DNA of 64,000 nucleotides from Chitinophagaceae bacterium (GTDB lineage Bacteria; Bacteroidota; Bacteroidia; Chitinophagales; Chitinophagaceae): NCBI GenBank assembly GCA_027484165.1, contig JAIXWH010000102.1, positions 1 to 64,000 of the forward strand, read 5' to 3'. Shown piece by piece: positions 36,363 to 45,791 of this stretch (position 1 is its first letter; each line of letters starts with the position of its first letter). The notes under the pieces were generated by a model. It saw only the letters and a program-made list of their open reading frames with translations, ran no database searches and was not told where the DNA came from. The position numbers and the translations under genes were made by a program.

Positions 36363-39107
36363 TTATTCATTATCATCTCTCCCCCAAAAATCACCCCAAC
36401 TTATCCAGCCTTTATCTGAATAATATTGATATGGGTTACGTGGAATATCATCAGGCTTATTACCAGAACGACAGAATGAGTGCCAATCTTTAGTATTCTT
36501 GATTTTAAATGCTTTTATTTTTTTCTTTGCATTATGATAGTCAATAAATATTTTTTCTTGATTTGAAATAATACCTGAACCTAAAAAATCCCCCCAACTC
36601 TTCCACCCTTTTTCAAGATAATACTTATCAGGATTAGCAGGTATATTAATTTGTCTTTTTTTCTTAGAGTAGTCTCTCCATTCTTTGTTAGATTTCAATC
36701 CTTCCCTACTAACAATTTCTTTTGCTTCTATATAGGATAAAAATTTTATGTTTCTTTCATTATTGTTACCCAAAAAATCGCCCCAACTAATCCAACCTTT
36801 ATCTTTATATATTTTAGATGGATTTCCCGGAATTTCTTTTGGTCGATTACTTTTTGAATACAATCTCCATTGTTTATTATTTATTAACTTTTGACTTCTC
36901 ACGATGCTCCTCGCCTCTTCAAATGATATATAATTAATTTCTCTAAAATTGTTTGTCCCAAAAAAATTAGGCCAATTCTTCCATCCTACATTTCTATAAA
37001 TAACGTGAGGATGAGATGGAAAATCAACTGGTAAATTTTGAGTAGCATGTGCATTTTTAAATTCGGAAACAGAATTAATATTCTTATTCTTAATCACACT
37101 TTTCGCCTCCTCAAAAGGCATCCAACTCAATTTCGCCAACTTATCCCAAGCTTTCAATTGAAGCGAATCCATCAAATCGATTTCACTGATATTTTCAATG
37201 ATAGCTTCATCAATATCAAATTGTACCAATCCACTTTTTGAAGATTGTGACTTCCCTTTTTTACTAACCTCTCTGAAATATTCTATGATACGTTCATCGT
37301 TTGATGCTAAGGCTCTGAGGGTTGTCAATATTTCTTTAAATTCCGCACTCTCTATTATTTCTTCCTTTGTTTTGGATTTAGTAAACACTGGAAGAATCAC
37401 ATAACCAAATTGCTTCCCTTCTTTTTTACGCAAGGCTCGCCCTACTGCCTGTACAATATCAACTGTACTTTTTCGGGGGTCGGCAAACAATACACAATCT
37501 ATATTAGGCACGTCCACACCTTCGGTCAAACATTTGGCATTGGTAATGATGGCTTTATTCGAAGTAGCAAATTCATTTACGATTTTACTTCTTTGGGAAG
37601 TTGGCATTGCGCCTGATACGTGAAATGAATCTATCTTTTTAAATTGAGGAAAGGCTTTACTAAAAAGAGTTTGGCTTTGCTCAAATGCTTCTGCTTTTTT
37701 TATGCTGGAATGAAATGTTACTGCATGATGAATCGGGAATTGCTTCATCGCTTTTCGCAATGCAACCATGGATGCCAGTGTTCTCGCTTCTGTTTCTTTA
37801 TCCCATTCTTTGCCTTCTGGTTTTACAAATGCATTCTTTTCAATAATTTCTTTTACCTCTTTATCCGATATAAATAAGGTTATGATTTTATAGTCAGAAA
37901 GTATCCCTTCGTTGATAGCCTCTTTAAAAGGCATTTGAGTAAATGTTTCGCCATACACCTCAACATCATCCATACTCAAGATATTCTCAGAAGAACCGGC
38001 ATATCTTCTTTCCGTAGCGGTCATAAATATCCGCTTGTCAATTTTGATGTTTTTATCAAACAATAAATAACTGAACAATTTTCCCTGGTCACCCACTGTT
38101 TTATGGGCTTCATCCATTATCCCCAAATCAAACTTGGCTTTGGCAATTTTAGCAGCTTCCGCAATGGTTTTACCAGATTGATAGGTAGTAAAAATAACCG
38201 TCTTCTTGTTCTTATTGGTTTTTATCCAATTCGCAATAAAATTCTTGTCGGTTATACATGGTACTCCAATTTCATTGGTATGCACTACAACATCATCGTT
38301 CTTTCCAATTCCCTCATCACTGCAAACACAAAGCCATTCTATTTTCTGTTTATTAGCAACAGATTCACGCAAATACACTTCCAATGTTTGTTTTACCAAT
38401 GAAAGTGAAGGCACTGCAACAATAGTACTCTGTGAGTCTAGTTCTTGTTTAATCCAGTAGCCTGTCAAACTTTTTCCTGCACCACAAGGAAAAACAAGTT
38501 TGCCTCTTTTATTATTTTGGTTGTTAAAATGTTCTTTAGCTTCTTTCAGTGCTTTTTCCTGGTGTTTCTTCGGCTTGTAAGGTTGGTATTTGATTTCCTT
38601 CCCGACAAGTACATTTTTTACATTCGTAAAAAACTCTTTATTCAAAGAGTTCCATTCATCTGCGTTAATGAATCCAATATTTTGATTACCTCTGTAAATT
38701 TTAGCATAATCATCTGCAGTAGTGGCTACGAGGCAATAAGAAATATTTTTAGCAATACCAGTGCTTAATGATGTAAATGTAGAAATGGCACGATGAGATA
38801 GACGGCTATCTTCATCATGTAAATATTTACATTGAACTGCCCAATATTTGCCATCTTTGGTTTCTGCAATTATATCAATACCCTGATCATTTGAAGGGAG
38901 ATTCAAGATTTTAACTACAGATGCGGGAATTTCTTTTTGAAGCCAAACATTCTTTAATAAGTCTTTGTGCTTTGAGTTACAGATTAAATAATATTTTGTC
39001 AGTTGCTCAAAAGCATTTCCCTTTTCCAATTTACTTAGGTCCTTTAGTGCATTTTTAAAATCAGACCAGGAGTTAACCTTTGATATTAATGATATGAAAT
39101 TGGACAT
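36363..39107 (-). CDS. Restriction-endonuclease-like/DEAD-DEAH helicase with four C-terminal repeats
   Basis: GIDIIAETKDGKYWAVQCKYL (Mrr-like), PCGAGKSLTGYW, GIMDEAHKT, ITNAKCLTEGVDVPNIDCVLFADPRKSTVDIVQAVGRALR; four GWxsWgdFxG repeats. Confidence 0.85.
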   Translation of the reverse strand: MSNFISLISKVNSWSDFKNALKDLSKLEKGNAFEQLTKYYLICNSKHKDLLKNVWLQKEIPASVVKILNLPSNDQGIDIIAETKDGKYWAVQCKYLHDEDSRLSHRAISTFTSLSTGIAKNISYCLVATTADDYAKIYRGNQNIGFINADEWNSLNKEFFTNVKNVLVGKEIKYQPYKPKKHQEKALKEAKEHFNNQNNKRGKLVFPCGAGKSLTGYWIKQELDSQSTIVAVPSLSLVKQTLEVYLRESVANKQKIEWLCVCSDEGIGKNDDVVVHTNEIGVPCITDKNFIANWIKTNKNKKTVIFTTYQSGKTIAEAAKIAKAKFDLGIMDEAHKTVGDQGKLFSYLLFDKNIKIDKRIFMTATERRYAGSSENILSMDDVEVYGETFTQMPFKEAINEGILSDYKIITLFISDKEVKEIIEKNAFVKPEGKEWDKETEARTLASMVALRKAMKQFPIHHAVTFHSSIKKAEAFEQSQTLFSKAFPQFKKIDSFHVSGAMPTSQRSKIVNEFATSNKAIITNAKCLTEGVDVPNIDCVLFADPRKSTVDIVQAVGRALRKKEGKQFGYVILPVFTKSKTKEEIIESAEFKEILTTLRALASNDERIIEYFREVSKKGKSQSSKSGLVQFDIDEAIIENISEIDLMDSLQLKAWDKLAKLSWMPFEEAKSVIKNKNINSVSEFKNAHATQNLPVDFPSHPHVIYRNVGWKNWPNFFGTNNFREINYISFEEARSIVRSQKLINNKQWRLYSKSNRPKEIPGNPSKIYKDKGWISWGDFLGNNNERNIKFLSYIEAKEIVSREGLKSNKEWRDYSKKKRQINIPANPDKYYLEKGWKSWGDFLGSGIISNQEKIFIDYHNAKKKIKAFKIKNTKDWHSFCRSGNKPDDIPRNPYQYYSDKGWISWGDFWGRDDNE

Positions 39108-39266
39108 AATTGAATTTAGAGAATTACCGATTTCAAATATAAAATAATTATGCTTGGTTTGAATAGATAGAGAATCAATAATTAATAGGTGTGTAAAATC
39201 AGAGAAATGATGTGTATAGAATATCTAAATGAATTTAATTAAATGTAGATAGATTTAAATTAAACT

Positions 39267-39296
39267 AGATTTATCTAAATTAATTTGGATAAATCT
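39267..39296. repeat. 30-bp inverted repeat AGATTTATC-TAAATTAATTTG-GATAAATCT
   Basis: Perfect 9-bp arms in intergenic region. Confidence 0.5.
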
Positions 39297-39344
39297 GAAT
39301 ACAAAAACAGTAACATTGTTGTAGATTAGGATATCTTTTTTCAC

Positions 39345-40640
39345 CTAACCTATTATCGAAAAACAGGCATACAACGGCAAATTAACCAACCAATCCTCTT
39401 TCCTATAATCAGACAATGAAGTTCGAATACTTATTTCCGGATTAAATTTTTGATGATACGCTTTAAGACTTTTGGCCTTTAAATTTTCTGCCGCTTTTAC
39501 TTCTATCGGTATGATTTTGTTTTGATATTGAATCAGAAAATCAATTTCAGCTGTTGCTTTTTCTGCAGACCAATAATAAACTGGCAGTTGGTCGATTGAT
39601 TTTAATTGCTGTAAGACATATTGTTCTGTGATAGCACCTTTAAATTCTTCAAATAAAGATTGGTCTGCAATCAGGGTCTGAATATCAAGGTTTCCCATTG
39701 CTGCCAACAATCCTACATCCAACAAAAACAATTTGAAATCGGAAAGAACCTCATAAGCGATCAAGGGCAATCCGGGTTTGTTGCACCTATTTACCTTATG
39801 AACAATCCCTGCATCTGTTAGCCATTTAATTGCCAATTCAAATTCTCGAGCCCTTGCTCCTTTTTTTAAGTTGCCATAAATAAATTTTCTGTTTTCTTTT
39901 GCCAGTTGCGAGGGAAGTGACTGCCACACAAGTCTTATTCTTGGAACAATTTCGTGTGATGCATGTTTTGAAAAATCCTGTTCGTATGCTGATAAAATAT
40001 TCAATTGCTTTTCTCTGACTTTTTTAAAATCCTTTTCATTGACATAAGTTAAAACCGCCTCTGGCATTCCACCAACATAATAATACTGTTTTAATAATTC
40101 AATGTACTTTGTTTTGAAACCGGTTATTAAATCCCATTGCTTTTTATGCAATAGTTCTAATAACTGTGATTCATTAACCGCCAACAAAAATTCCGAGAAA
40201 TTCAAAGGATGCAAATCTAAAAAATCAACTTTACCCACAGGAAACGACCTGTTCTTATGCAATGCAACTCCTAACAAAGAACCTGCTGCTACAATATGAT
40301 ATTGATTCGCATTTTCTTGAAAATATTTTAAAGAAGTAATAGCGGCCTCACACTCTTGAATTTCATCCAAGATTATCAGGGTCTCCTCTGGAATAATGTC
40401 GGTTCCTGATTCAATTTTCAGAGCCATAATAAGCTTATCTGTTTCAAAGCCACTTTCAAAAATACCATGAAGTGAAAGTGCTGTTTCAAAATTGACATAG
40501 GCAATATTCTTGTAGTGAGATTTACCAAACTCTTTCATGAGCCAGGTCTTACCTACCTGTCTTGCACCTCGGATAATGAGTGGCTTTCTATCAGTTTTAT
40601 TTTTCCAATTAATCAAGTTTTGAAGTAATTCTCTTTGCAT
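39345..40640 (-). CDS. AAA_14/DUF4143 ATPase
   Basis: IIRGARQVGKTWLMKEF, TLIILDEIQECEAAITSLKYF, EIDFLIQYQNKIIPIEVKA. Confidence 0.9.
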   Translation of the reverse strand: MQRELLQNLINWKNKTDRKPLIIRGARQVGKTWLMKEFGKSHYKNIAYVNFETALSLHGIFESGFETDKLIMALKIESGTDIIPEETLIILDEIQECEAAITSLKYFQENANQYHIVAAGSLLGVALHKNRSFPVGKVDFLDLHPLNFSEFLLAVNESQLLELLHKKQWDLITGFKTKYIELLKQYYYVGGMPEAVLTYVNEKDFKKVREKQLNILSAYEQDFSKHASHEIVPRIRLVWQSLPSQLAKENRKFIYGNLKKGARAREFELAIKWLTDAGIVHKVNRCNKPGLPLIAYEVLSDFKLFLLDVGLLAAMGNLDIQTLIADQSLFEEFKGAITEQYVLQQLKSIDQLPVYYWSAEKATAEIDFLIQYQNKIIPIEVKAAENLKAKSLKAYHQKFNPEISIRTSLSDYRKEDWLVNLPLYACFSIIG

Positions 40641-40880
40641 ATCGTTTGTATTATGTGTGCTAAATTACACTTTTTCGTTTGAATAAATGTAATTGTAAAC
40701 AAAAAAACAAACGTAAATATGAAAGAAGAGTATATTTTTTATTTTATAATTTATAATTCACAGTAAAAATTGACTTATTATCTAGTTCTCAAATTCCAGC
40801 TTTAAACCAAAAGCATAAATAATGCAGGTTTGCAGAGAAACGAAAAGCATAGCATTGCAATAACTATTACCTTAAATTAT

Positions 40881-41225
40881 CTAAGAATTTACTTCCGAAT
40901 TTTTATCATTCTCAATTTTTGTATTCTGATTACTTATAGAAGTATCAGACTCTGGCTTAACAAACGATTGATTACTAAACCCATTAATTGCTATACGTTG
41001 ACTTTCATTTTCCAATCGGAGTTTTAAATTTTGCTTTCTGATATTAGAGATAATGGTCTGAGTATGGTTATATTGAATAAAATATACTATTACACCTCCA
41101 ACAACAATTCCAGTTAAAATTCCTGCTATTAAATAATTGCTGTTTGAGCTTTTTACATTTTGCTTCAGTTGATAGTTACTTGTCAGATGATTTACTATCA
41201 TAGCATTAGAATAATTCATTTTCAT
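40881..41225 (-). CDS. small TM protein
   Basis: YLIAGILTGIVVGGVIVYFI. Confidence 0.5.
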   Translation of the reverse strand: MKMNYSNAMIVNHLTSNYQLKQNVKSSNSNYLIAGILTGIVVGGVIVYFIQYNHTQTIISNIRKQNLKLRLENESQRIAINGFSNQSFVKPESDTSISNQNTKIENDKNSEVNS

Positions 41226-41643
41226 GTTTTAAAATTTTTAATTGGTTGTTAATTGGATTATAGGTCACGAAATAATCTATAAAATAGAAATAACTGATAT
41301 CATTTTCTGTATAGTGAAATAAAGACTTACTCAGATGGACTCCAGTGCTTTCGATAATCTCTAAAGTAATATTTGGAAGATTTAAATTAAACAAATGATC
41401 CAGTCGATCTGCTATCATTTTGTGATACAGTTCCATTTCTTTGTAAATCGTGTTGGCTTCTTTTTTAACCTCCGCCCAGTAATCATCTTTACAATTCCTA
41501 ATTGAACCATCAGGCAATACTACTCTGGAACAAAATTCTCTGCTTGCATGTTCCTGGTCGGCAATCGGAGCCTGACATTTGGGATACTTACACTTTCTGT
41601 TATCATCATAAGTGTAGAAATCTAAATCGTGATTTTTTTTCAT
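41206..41643 (-). CDS. hypothetical protein with Cys/His-rich N-terminus
   Basis: CKYPKCQAPIADQEHASREFCSRVV. Confidence 0.55.
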   Translation of the reverse strand: MKKNHDLDFYTYDDNRKCKYPKCQAPIADQEHASREFCSRVVLPDGSIRNCKDDYWAEVKKEANTIYKEMELYHKMIADRLDHLFNLNLPNITLEIIESTGVHLSKSLFHYTENDISYFYFIDYFVTYNPINNQLKILKHENELF

Positions 41644-41710
41644 GTTGAATTTTTATTTTAATTGATAAATTGAAATGTAGTCCACTGCACTTTTACCGCT
41701 GTTATTGCGA

Positions 41711-41962
41711 TCAATCATTTTCTCTGTGAATTTTAATAAATGAAAATATATCGGACAAAAAATAAAATATTTTATTTTCTATCTTGTAGAATAACAGCTT
41801 ACCACTCTTACGGTAGTCTAGTAATGTTCTTCTGGAAACTTTTAGTAGTTCACGAACATCACAATCATCAAGGATAACTTCATTGGCTGGTCTGATTGAA
41901 TTTGCTTCAAGCAATGTCAATCGCCTAATTATTTCTTCCAAACTTTCCTTATCTTTTTGCAT
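41711..41962 (-). CDS. HTH (excisionase/MerR-like) protein
   Basis: DVRELLKVSRRTLLDYRKSGKLLFYKIENKIFYFLSDI. Confidence 0.7.
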   Translation of the reverse strand: MQKDKESLEEIIRRLTLLEANSIRPANEVILDDCDVRELLKVSRRTLLDYRKSGKLLFYKIENKIFYFLSDIFSFIKIHREND

Positions 41963-42052
41963 CGCGTTTTTATTTTGAAATTACATACAACGCGTCAGGC
42001 AAATAATCGAAAGAATGCTATCGGTCTGGTTTTGAAAATTATCGGTCTGGTT

Positions 42053-42946
42053 TTACTGAAGTATTTTTTTCAATTCGGGGCAGTAAGTTAGAATAAATTC
42101 ATCCGCTTCTTTTTCAGTATTTTGAACTAATTGAAGATTTTTATTCTTTAGTTCGTTGATTAAATTGTGAATATATTTTCGGCTAAAAGGCTTGTTATTA
42201 CTCTTTTTTAGCATCATACTTAGCAATATATAATAACCACCATTTTTAAATCCCTCCGACTGCAATATTTTATATTTTACATGCAATAACTTAGTTATCA
42301 AAGCAAATAATAATATCTTTTCTTGTTCTATAAATATAGTCTCTCCGGAATTTATGAGTTTTTTAAAATCGGTCTTGTTCGAAATGACGTTTCTTTCAAA
42401 TAATCCTTTCGAAATTTTGGCTATCATTGGCCAATTTGTTTTCTCTGTAATAAATCTTTTTGTAGCTGTTTCTTTTAATTTAGGCTTATGCTTGTCTTCA
42501 CTACTCTCTTGCCATTTTTTTATCTCATTTAAACGAAGCAACCCTCTTGGAGTTGAATCAATATCTATAGATGATAAAACAATGTTATTGACTGAGGCAA
42601 CAAATTTGACTTTCCCATTTTTATTTACGAACTGTTTCAATTGAAAGTTCAAAAAATTTGAGATAATCTTTACTTCTATGACACACAGATATAATTCCAG
42701 AAATTTTAAATAAACTTCATTACTCTCTGTTAATTTCTGTTTTGGTAAAACAATAATTGCCAGAGAGTTTTCAAATGAAATATTTTCGTTATCACAATAT
42801 AAATTAATAAAACTCTTCAAAGATTCAAATCTTTTTTGTTCAGCTTTGGTTTGCTTTTGACTTTGGTAAGCTTGATATATCTTCTTTAAATCAAGAGCAT
42901 AAATATGAGTGGCAACTTCTTTTTGGGATTTTTGTTTAACTGCCAT
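42053..42946 (-). CDS. hypothetical protein of the element
   Basis: 297 aa ORF. Confidence 0.55.
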   Translation of the reverse strand: MAVKQKSQKEVATHIYALDLKKIYQAYQSQKQTKAEQKRFESLKSFINLYCDNENISFENSLAIIVLPKQKLTESNEVYLKFLELYLCVIEVKIISNFLNFQLKQFVNKNGKVKFVASVNNIVLSSIDIDSTPRGLLRLNEIKKWQESSEDKHKPKLKETATKRFITEKTNWPMIAKISKGLFERNVISNKTDFKKLINSGETIFIEQEKILLFALITKLLHVKYKILQSEGFKNGGYYILLSMMLKKSNNKPFSRKYIHNLINELKNKNLQLVQNTEKEADEFILTYCPELKKILQ

Positions 42947-43089
42947 TATATTGAATTTTAAAAGTAATTAAACTGTATTTTATTATCAATCTTCCATGCA
43001 ACACACACAATTTTTTATTTCTTTCTTCTTTAAAAAGAATCTTTGATTCGTAGTATAAATTTTGAAGCTTATTAATATAGAACTCAATC

Positions 43090-44214
43090 TTACAATTTTG
43101 TAATAATGAACTCTCTAAAATTATTTTTATCTATTGTCGTTCCAGCTGCATCATAATGCTCTAAAAACGATTTTGGAATTTTGTTTCTGCCACCACTCTT
43201 CCATTTAAACTCATAAGCTTTTATTTTGCCTTCAGATTCTTCAATGAAATCTATTTCTTGTTTTTGTATGGTTCTCCAGAAATAATTGTTACAATACATT
43301 GCATGATATGTCTGTATTTTTATGCGTTCTGAAATTAAAAAATTTTCCCACAAAGCACCTTTGTCGTTTCTTAAATCAAGTGAGTTTAGATTATTTATGA
43401 TCATGTTGCGAATGCCATTATCATAAAAATAAATCTTGCGATTGTTTTTAATTTCATTTCGTTGGTTTCTGCTAAAACTATTCAACTGAAAAATAATAAA
43501 GGACTTTTCAAGTATGTCTATATATTTTGCAACAGTCACTTTATCAATTTCCAACAAATTAGAAAGCTCATTATACGACACTTCATTTCCTAATTGCAAT
43601 GCCAATGCCTTCAATAATTTTTCTAAAATATCAGGCTTCCTAATACCAATTAAAGACAGCACATCTCTATATAAATAACTTGACGTTAATTGTTTCAATA
43701 CATCACGGGCATCCGCTCTGTTATTGATAACATCCGGATACATCCCATATATCAATCTTTCTTCCAGCTGTTGACTGGATTCAACAAAACCGACATTCCC
43801 TTCCAATTCCTCCCAACTGATTGGATATGATTGATACTCAAATTTTCTTCCAGTTAAAGGCTCTTGGGTTTTATTATTTATCTCTAAGGCAGAGGAACCA
43901 CTTACTAAAAGTTGAACATTCTTGAACTGGTCAGTTATTAGTTTTAAGGTGATTCCTATATCAGTAATTCGCTGGGCCTCGTCGATAAAAACAACATCAT
44001 GACTACCGATAATTGATTTCAATTTTGAGGTATTAACCCCATCCAGCATTTCCCTTATTGCAGGATCATCGCCATTAAGAAAAAGATGATCTTTTGCGGC
44101 AAGTAATTCATTAATTAAAGTCGTTTTCCCAACTTGTCTAGGGCCCAAAAGGATTAACGCTTTACCTTTAAAAAATTTATTTTTTAATGACTGATATAAT
44201 GTTCTTTTTATCAT
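43090..44214 (-). CDS. AAA_14/DUF4143 ATPase
   Basis: LILLGPRQVGKTTLINELL, DVVFIDEAQRITDIG, EIDFIEESEGKIKAYEFKW; start set to internal Met MIKRTLY. Confidence 0.9.
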   Translation of the reverse strand: MIKRTLYQSLKNKFFKGKALILLGPRQVGKTTLINELLAAKDHLFLNGDDPAIREMLDGVNTSKLKSIIGSHDVVFIDEAQRITDIGITLKLITDQFKNVQLLVSGSSALEINNKTQEPLTGRKFEYQSYPISWEELEGNVGFVESSQQLEERLIYGMYPDVINNRADARDVLKQLTSSYLYRDVLSLIGIRKPDILEKLLKALALQLGNEVSYNELSNLLEIDKVTVAKYIDILEKSFIIFQLNSFSRNQRNEIKNNRKIYFYDNGIRNMIINNLNSLDLRNDKGALWENFLISERIKIQTYHAMYCNNYFWRTIQKQEIDFIEESEGKIKAYEFKWKSGGRNKIPKSFLEHYDAAGTTIDKNNFREFIITKL

Positions 44215-44278
44215 AATCACCAAATTTAGTATATTTTTAGTGACTATAATCACCAATTATGCTATATTTTTGGTGATT
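44215..44278. promoter_or_regulatory. Tandem (33-bp period) AATCACC...GGTGATT palindromic units
   Basis: AATCACCAAATTTAGTATATTTTTAGTGAC and AATCACCAATTATGCTATATTTTTGGTGATT, immediately upstream of ATPase start. Confidence 0.6.
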
Positions 44279-44504
44279 TAGTTGAAAAAAGCCTATTTCA
44301 ACGTTACCCTCTCCCTACAATACACACATCCCTCATCCGTACAACTCTTATTAAATTTCATCTCCTGTATCTGGTTCCAGATTTCTAATAACCATTCCTC
44401 ATAGGCAGGATTTGCTTTAATCAACATTTTAACATTTTAATCAATATACATATTCACTTTCGGGGCACAGTTATTGTAAGTTATTATTGTGAATTTTCCT
44501 GAAT

Positions 44505-45689
44505 TTACTCAAACAAATCCACCGGATTAATTTTTAAAAAATCCTGCCAACTCAAACCACTATTACCTACTAACAACATTTTATCTGGGTTACATTTCTT
44601 TTTAAAAGAGGCTATGCCTGATGCTTTTTGCGAAGCACCACTTTTTACTTCAATTCCAATCACTTGTTTTTGTTCCAGTACAAAATCTATTTCATCGTTT
44701 CCGTCCCTCCAGTAACTAAGTGTAAAATCTCTTGTGATGGAATGATTCAACAAATGAGCTCCAATCGATGATTCAACCCATCTGCCCCACATAGTTGGAT
44801 TATTGACAACTTCTTCAAAACTGTAATCACTTTGTGCACTGATGAGTGCGGTGTTGTAAACCTGAAATTTTGGACTCGAAGATTTTTGCCGAATGATGTT
44901 ATTCGAATATTTTTCAATTCCCGCCACCAAACCGGCGGTACTTAATAAAGTCAGGTAATGAGATAAAGTGGTTGTATTTCCTGCATCTTTCAACTGTCCC
45001 AACATTTTATTAAAGGAAAGTATTTGACCAGAATAATGACACGATAATTCAAATAACCTTTTCATCAATGCAGGTTTATCCACTCTGGTCAGCATCAGGA
45101 TATCTTTTGAAATACTCGTTTCAATTAGCGATTCTCTCACATAGTTTTTCCACCGTTTTTCATCCGAGATCAAAGAAGATGAACCTGGATAACCACCATA
45201 CCAAACATATTGTTTTTCATCCCAGCCAAATGCATTTTGCATTTCAGAAAAACTCCAATGACTCATGAATGTTGTTTCAAAACGACCGGCTAAAGATTCT
45301 GTCAATCCATTTTGAATCAACAATCTTGAAGAACCCAATACAATCACTTTTAAGGGAATCTTATTTTTAGTATCAGCATCCCAAAGCGATTTTACTGTTT
45401 CACTCCATTGATCAATTTTTTGGATTTCATCAATTACCAGTAAAAACTCTTTAGCACCGGATTGCTTTAATTTAATTCGTGCTGTTTCCCACTGTTGCTC
45501 CAGCCAAATAGTATTGGAAGAACCAACAGCATCCGCCGAAACCAAAACTGATTCATAGGGGTATTTATGAACCAATTGACTCACCAAGGTGGTTTTCCCT
45601 ACCTGCCTAGGTCCTAAAATTACCTGAATGAACTTTCTGGGTTCTTGTATAGTATTTATAAGTTGCTGCAAATGAGGTCTTTCGAACAT
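44505..45689 (-). CDS. AAA_14/DUF4143 ATPase
   Basis: QVILGPRQVGKTTLVSQL, FLLVIDEIQKI, DEIDFVLEQKQVIGIEVKS; start set to internal Met MFERPHL. Confidence 0.9.
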   Translation of the reverse strand: MFERPHLQQLINTIQEPRKFIQVILGPRQVGKTTLVSQLVHKYPYESVLVSADAVGSSNTIWLEQQWETARIKLKQSGAKEFLLVIDEIQKIDQWSETVKSLWDADTKNKIPLKVIVLGSSRLLIQNGLTESLAGRFETTFMSHWSFSEMQNAFGWDEKQYVWYGGYPGSSSLISDEKRWKNYVRESLIETSISKDILMLTRVDKPALMKRLFELSCHYSGQILSFNKMLGQLKDAGNTTTLSHYLTLLSTAGLVAGIEKYSNNIIRQKSSSPKFQVYNTALISAQSDYSFEEVVNNPTMWGRWVESSIGAHLLNHSITRDFTLSYWRDGNDEIDFVLEQKQVIGIEVKSGASQKASGIASFKKKCNPDKMLLVGNSGLSWQDFLKINPVDLFE

Positions 45690-45701
45690 AAAAATTATTT
45701 T

Positions 45702-45739
45702 ACTCAATTTATTGAGCAAATATACTCATTTTATTGAGT
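45702..45739. promoter_or_regulatory. Two tandem ACTCA-N5/6-TGAGT palindromes
   Basis: ACTCAATTTATTGAG and ACTCATTTTATTGAGT just upstream of ATPase start. Confidence 0.6.
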
Positions 45740-45791
45740 AAATAAATGCTTATAATAATTTTTTTAATTTATTGATAAAACATGTTTATGC

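Noticed and set aside
36363-37130. Periodic sequence at the end of the helicase gene as a possible CRISPR array
   Set aside because: Repeats are ~180 bp, in-frame and coding; they are protein repeats.
36990-38768. Several plus-strand ORFs of 60-107 aa opposite the helicase gene
   Set aside because: Antisense ORFs within a long convincing CDS, no domain features. The same applies to 7507-7743, 9886-10092, 15989-17503 and 22-23 kb minus ORFs.
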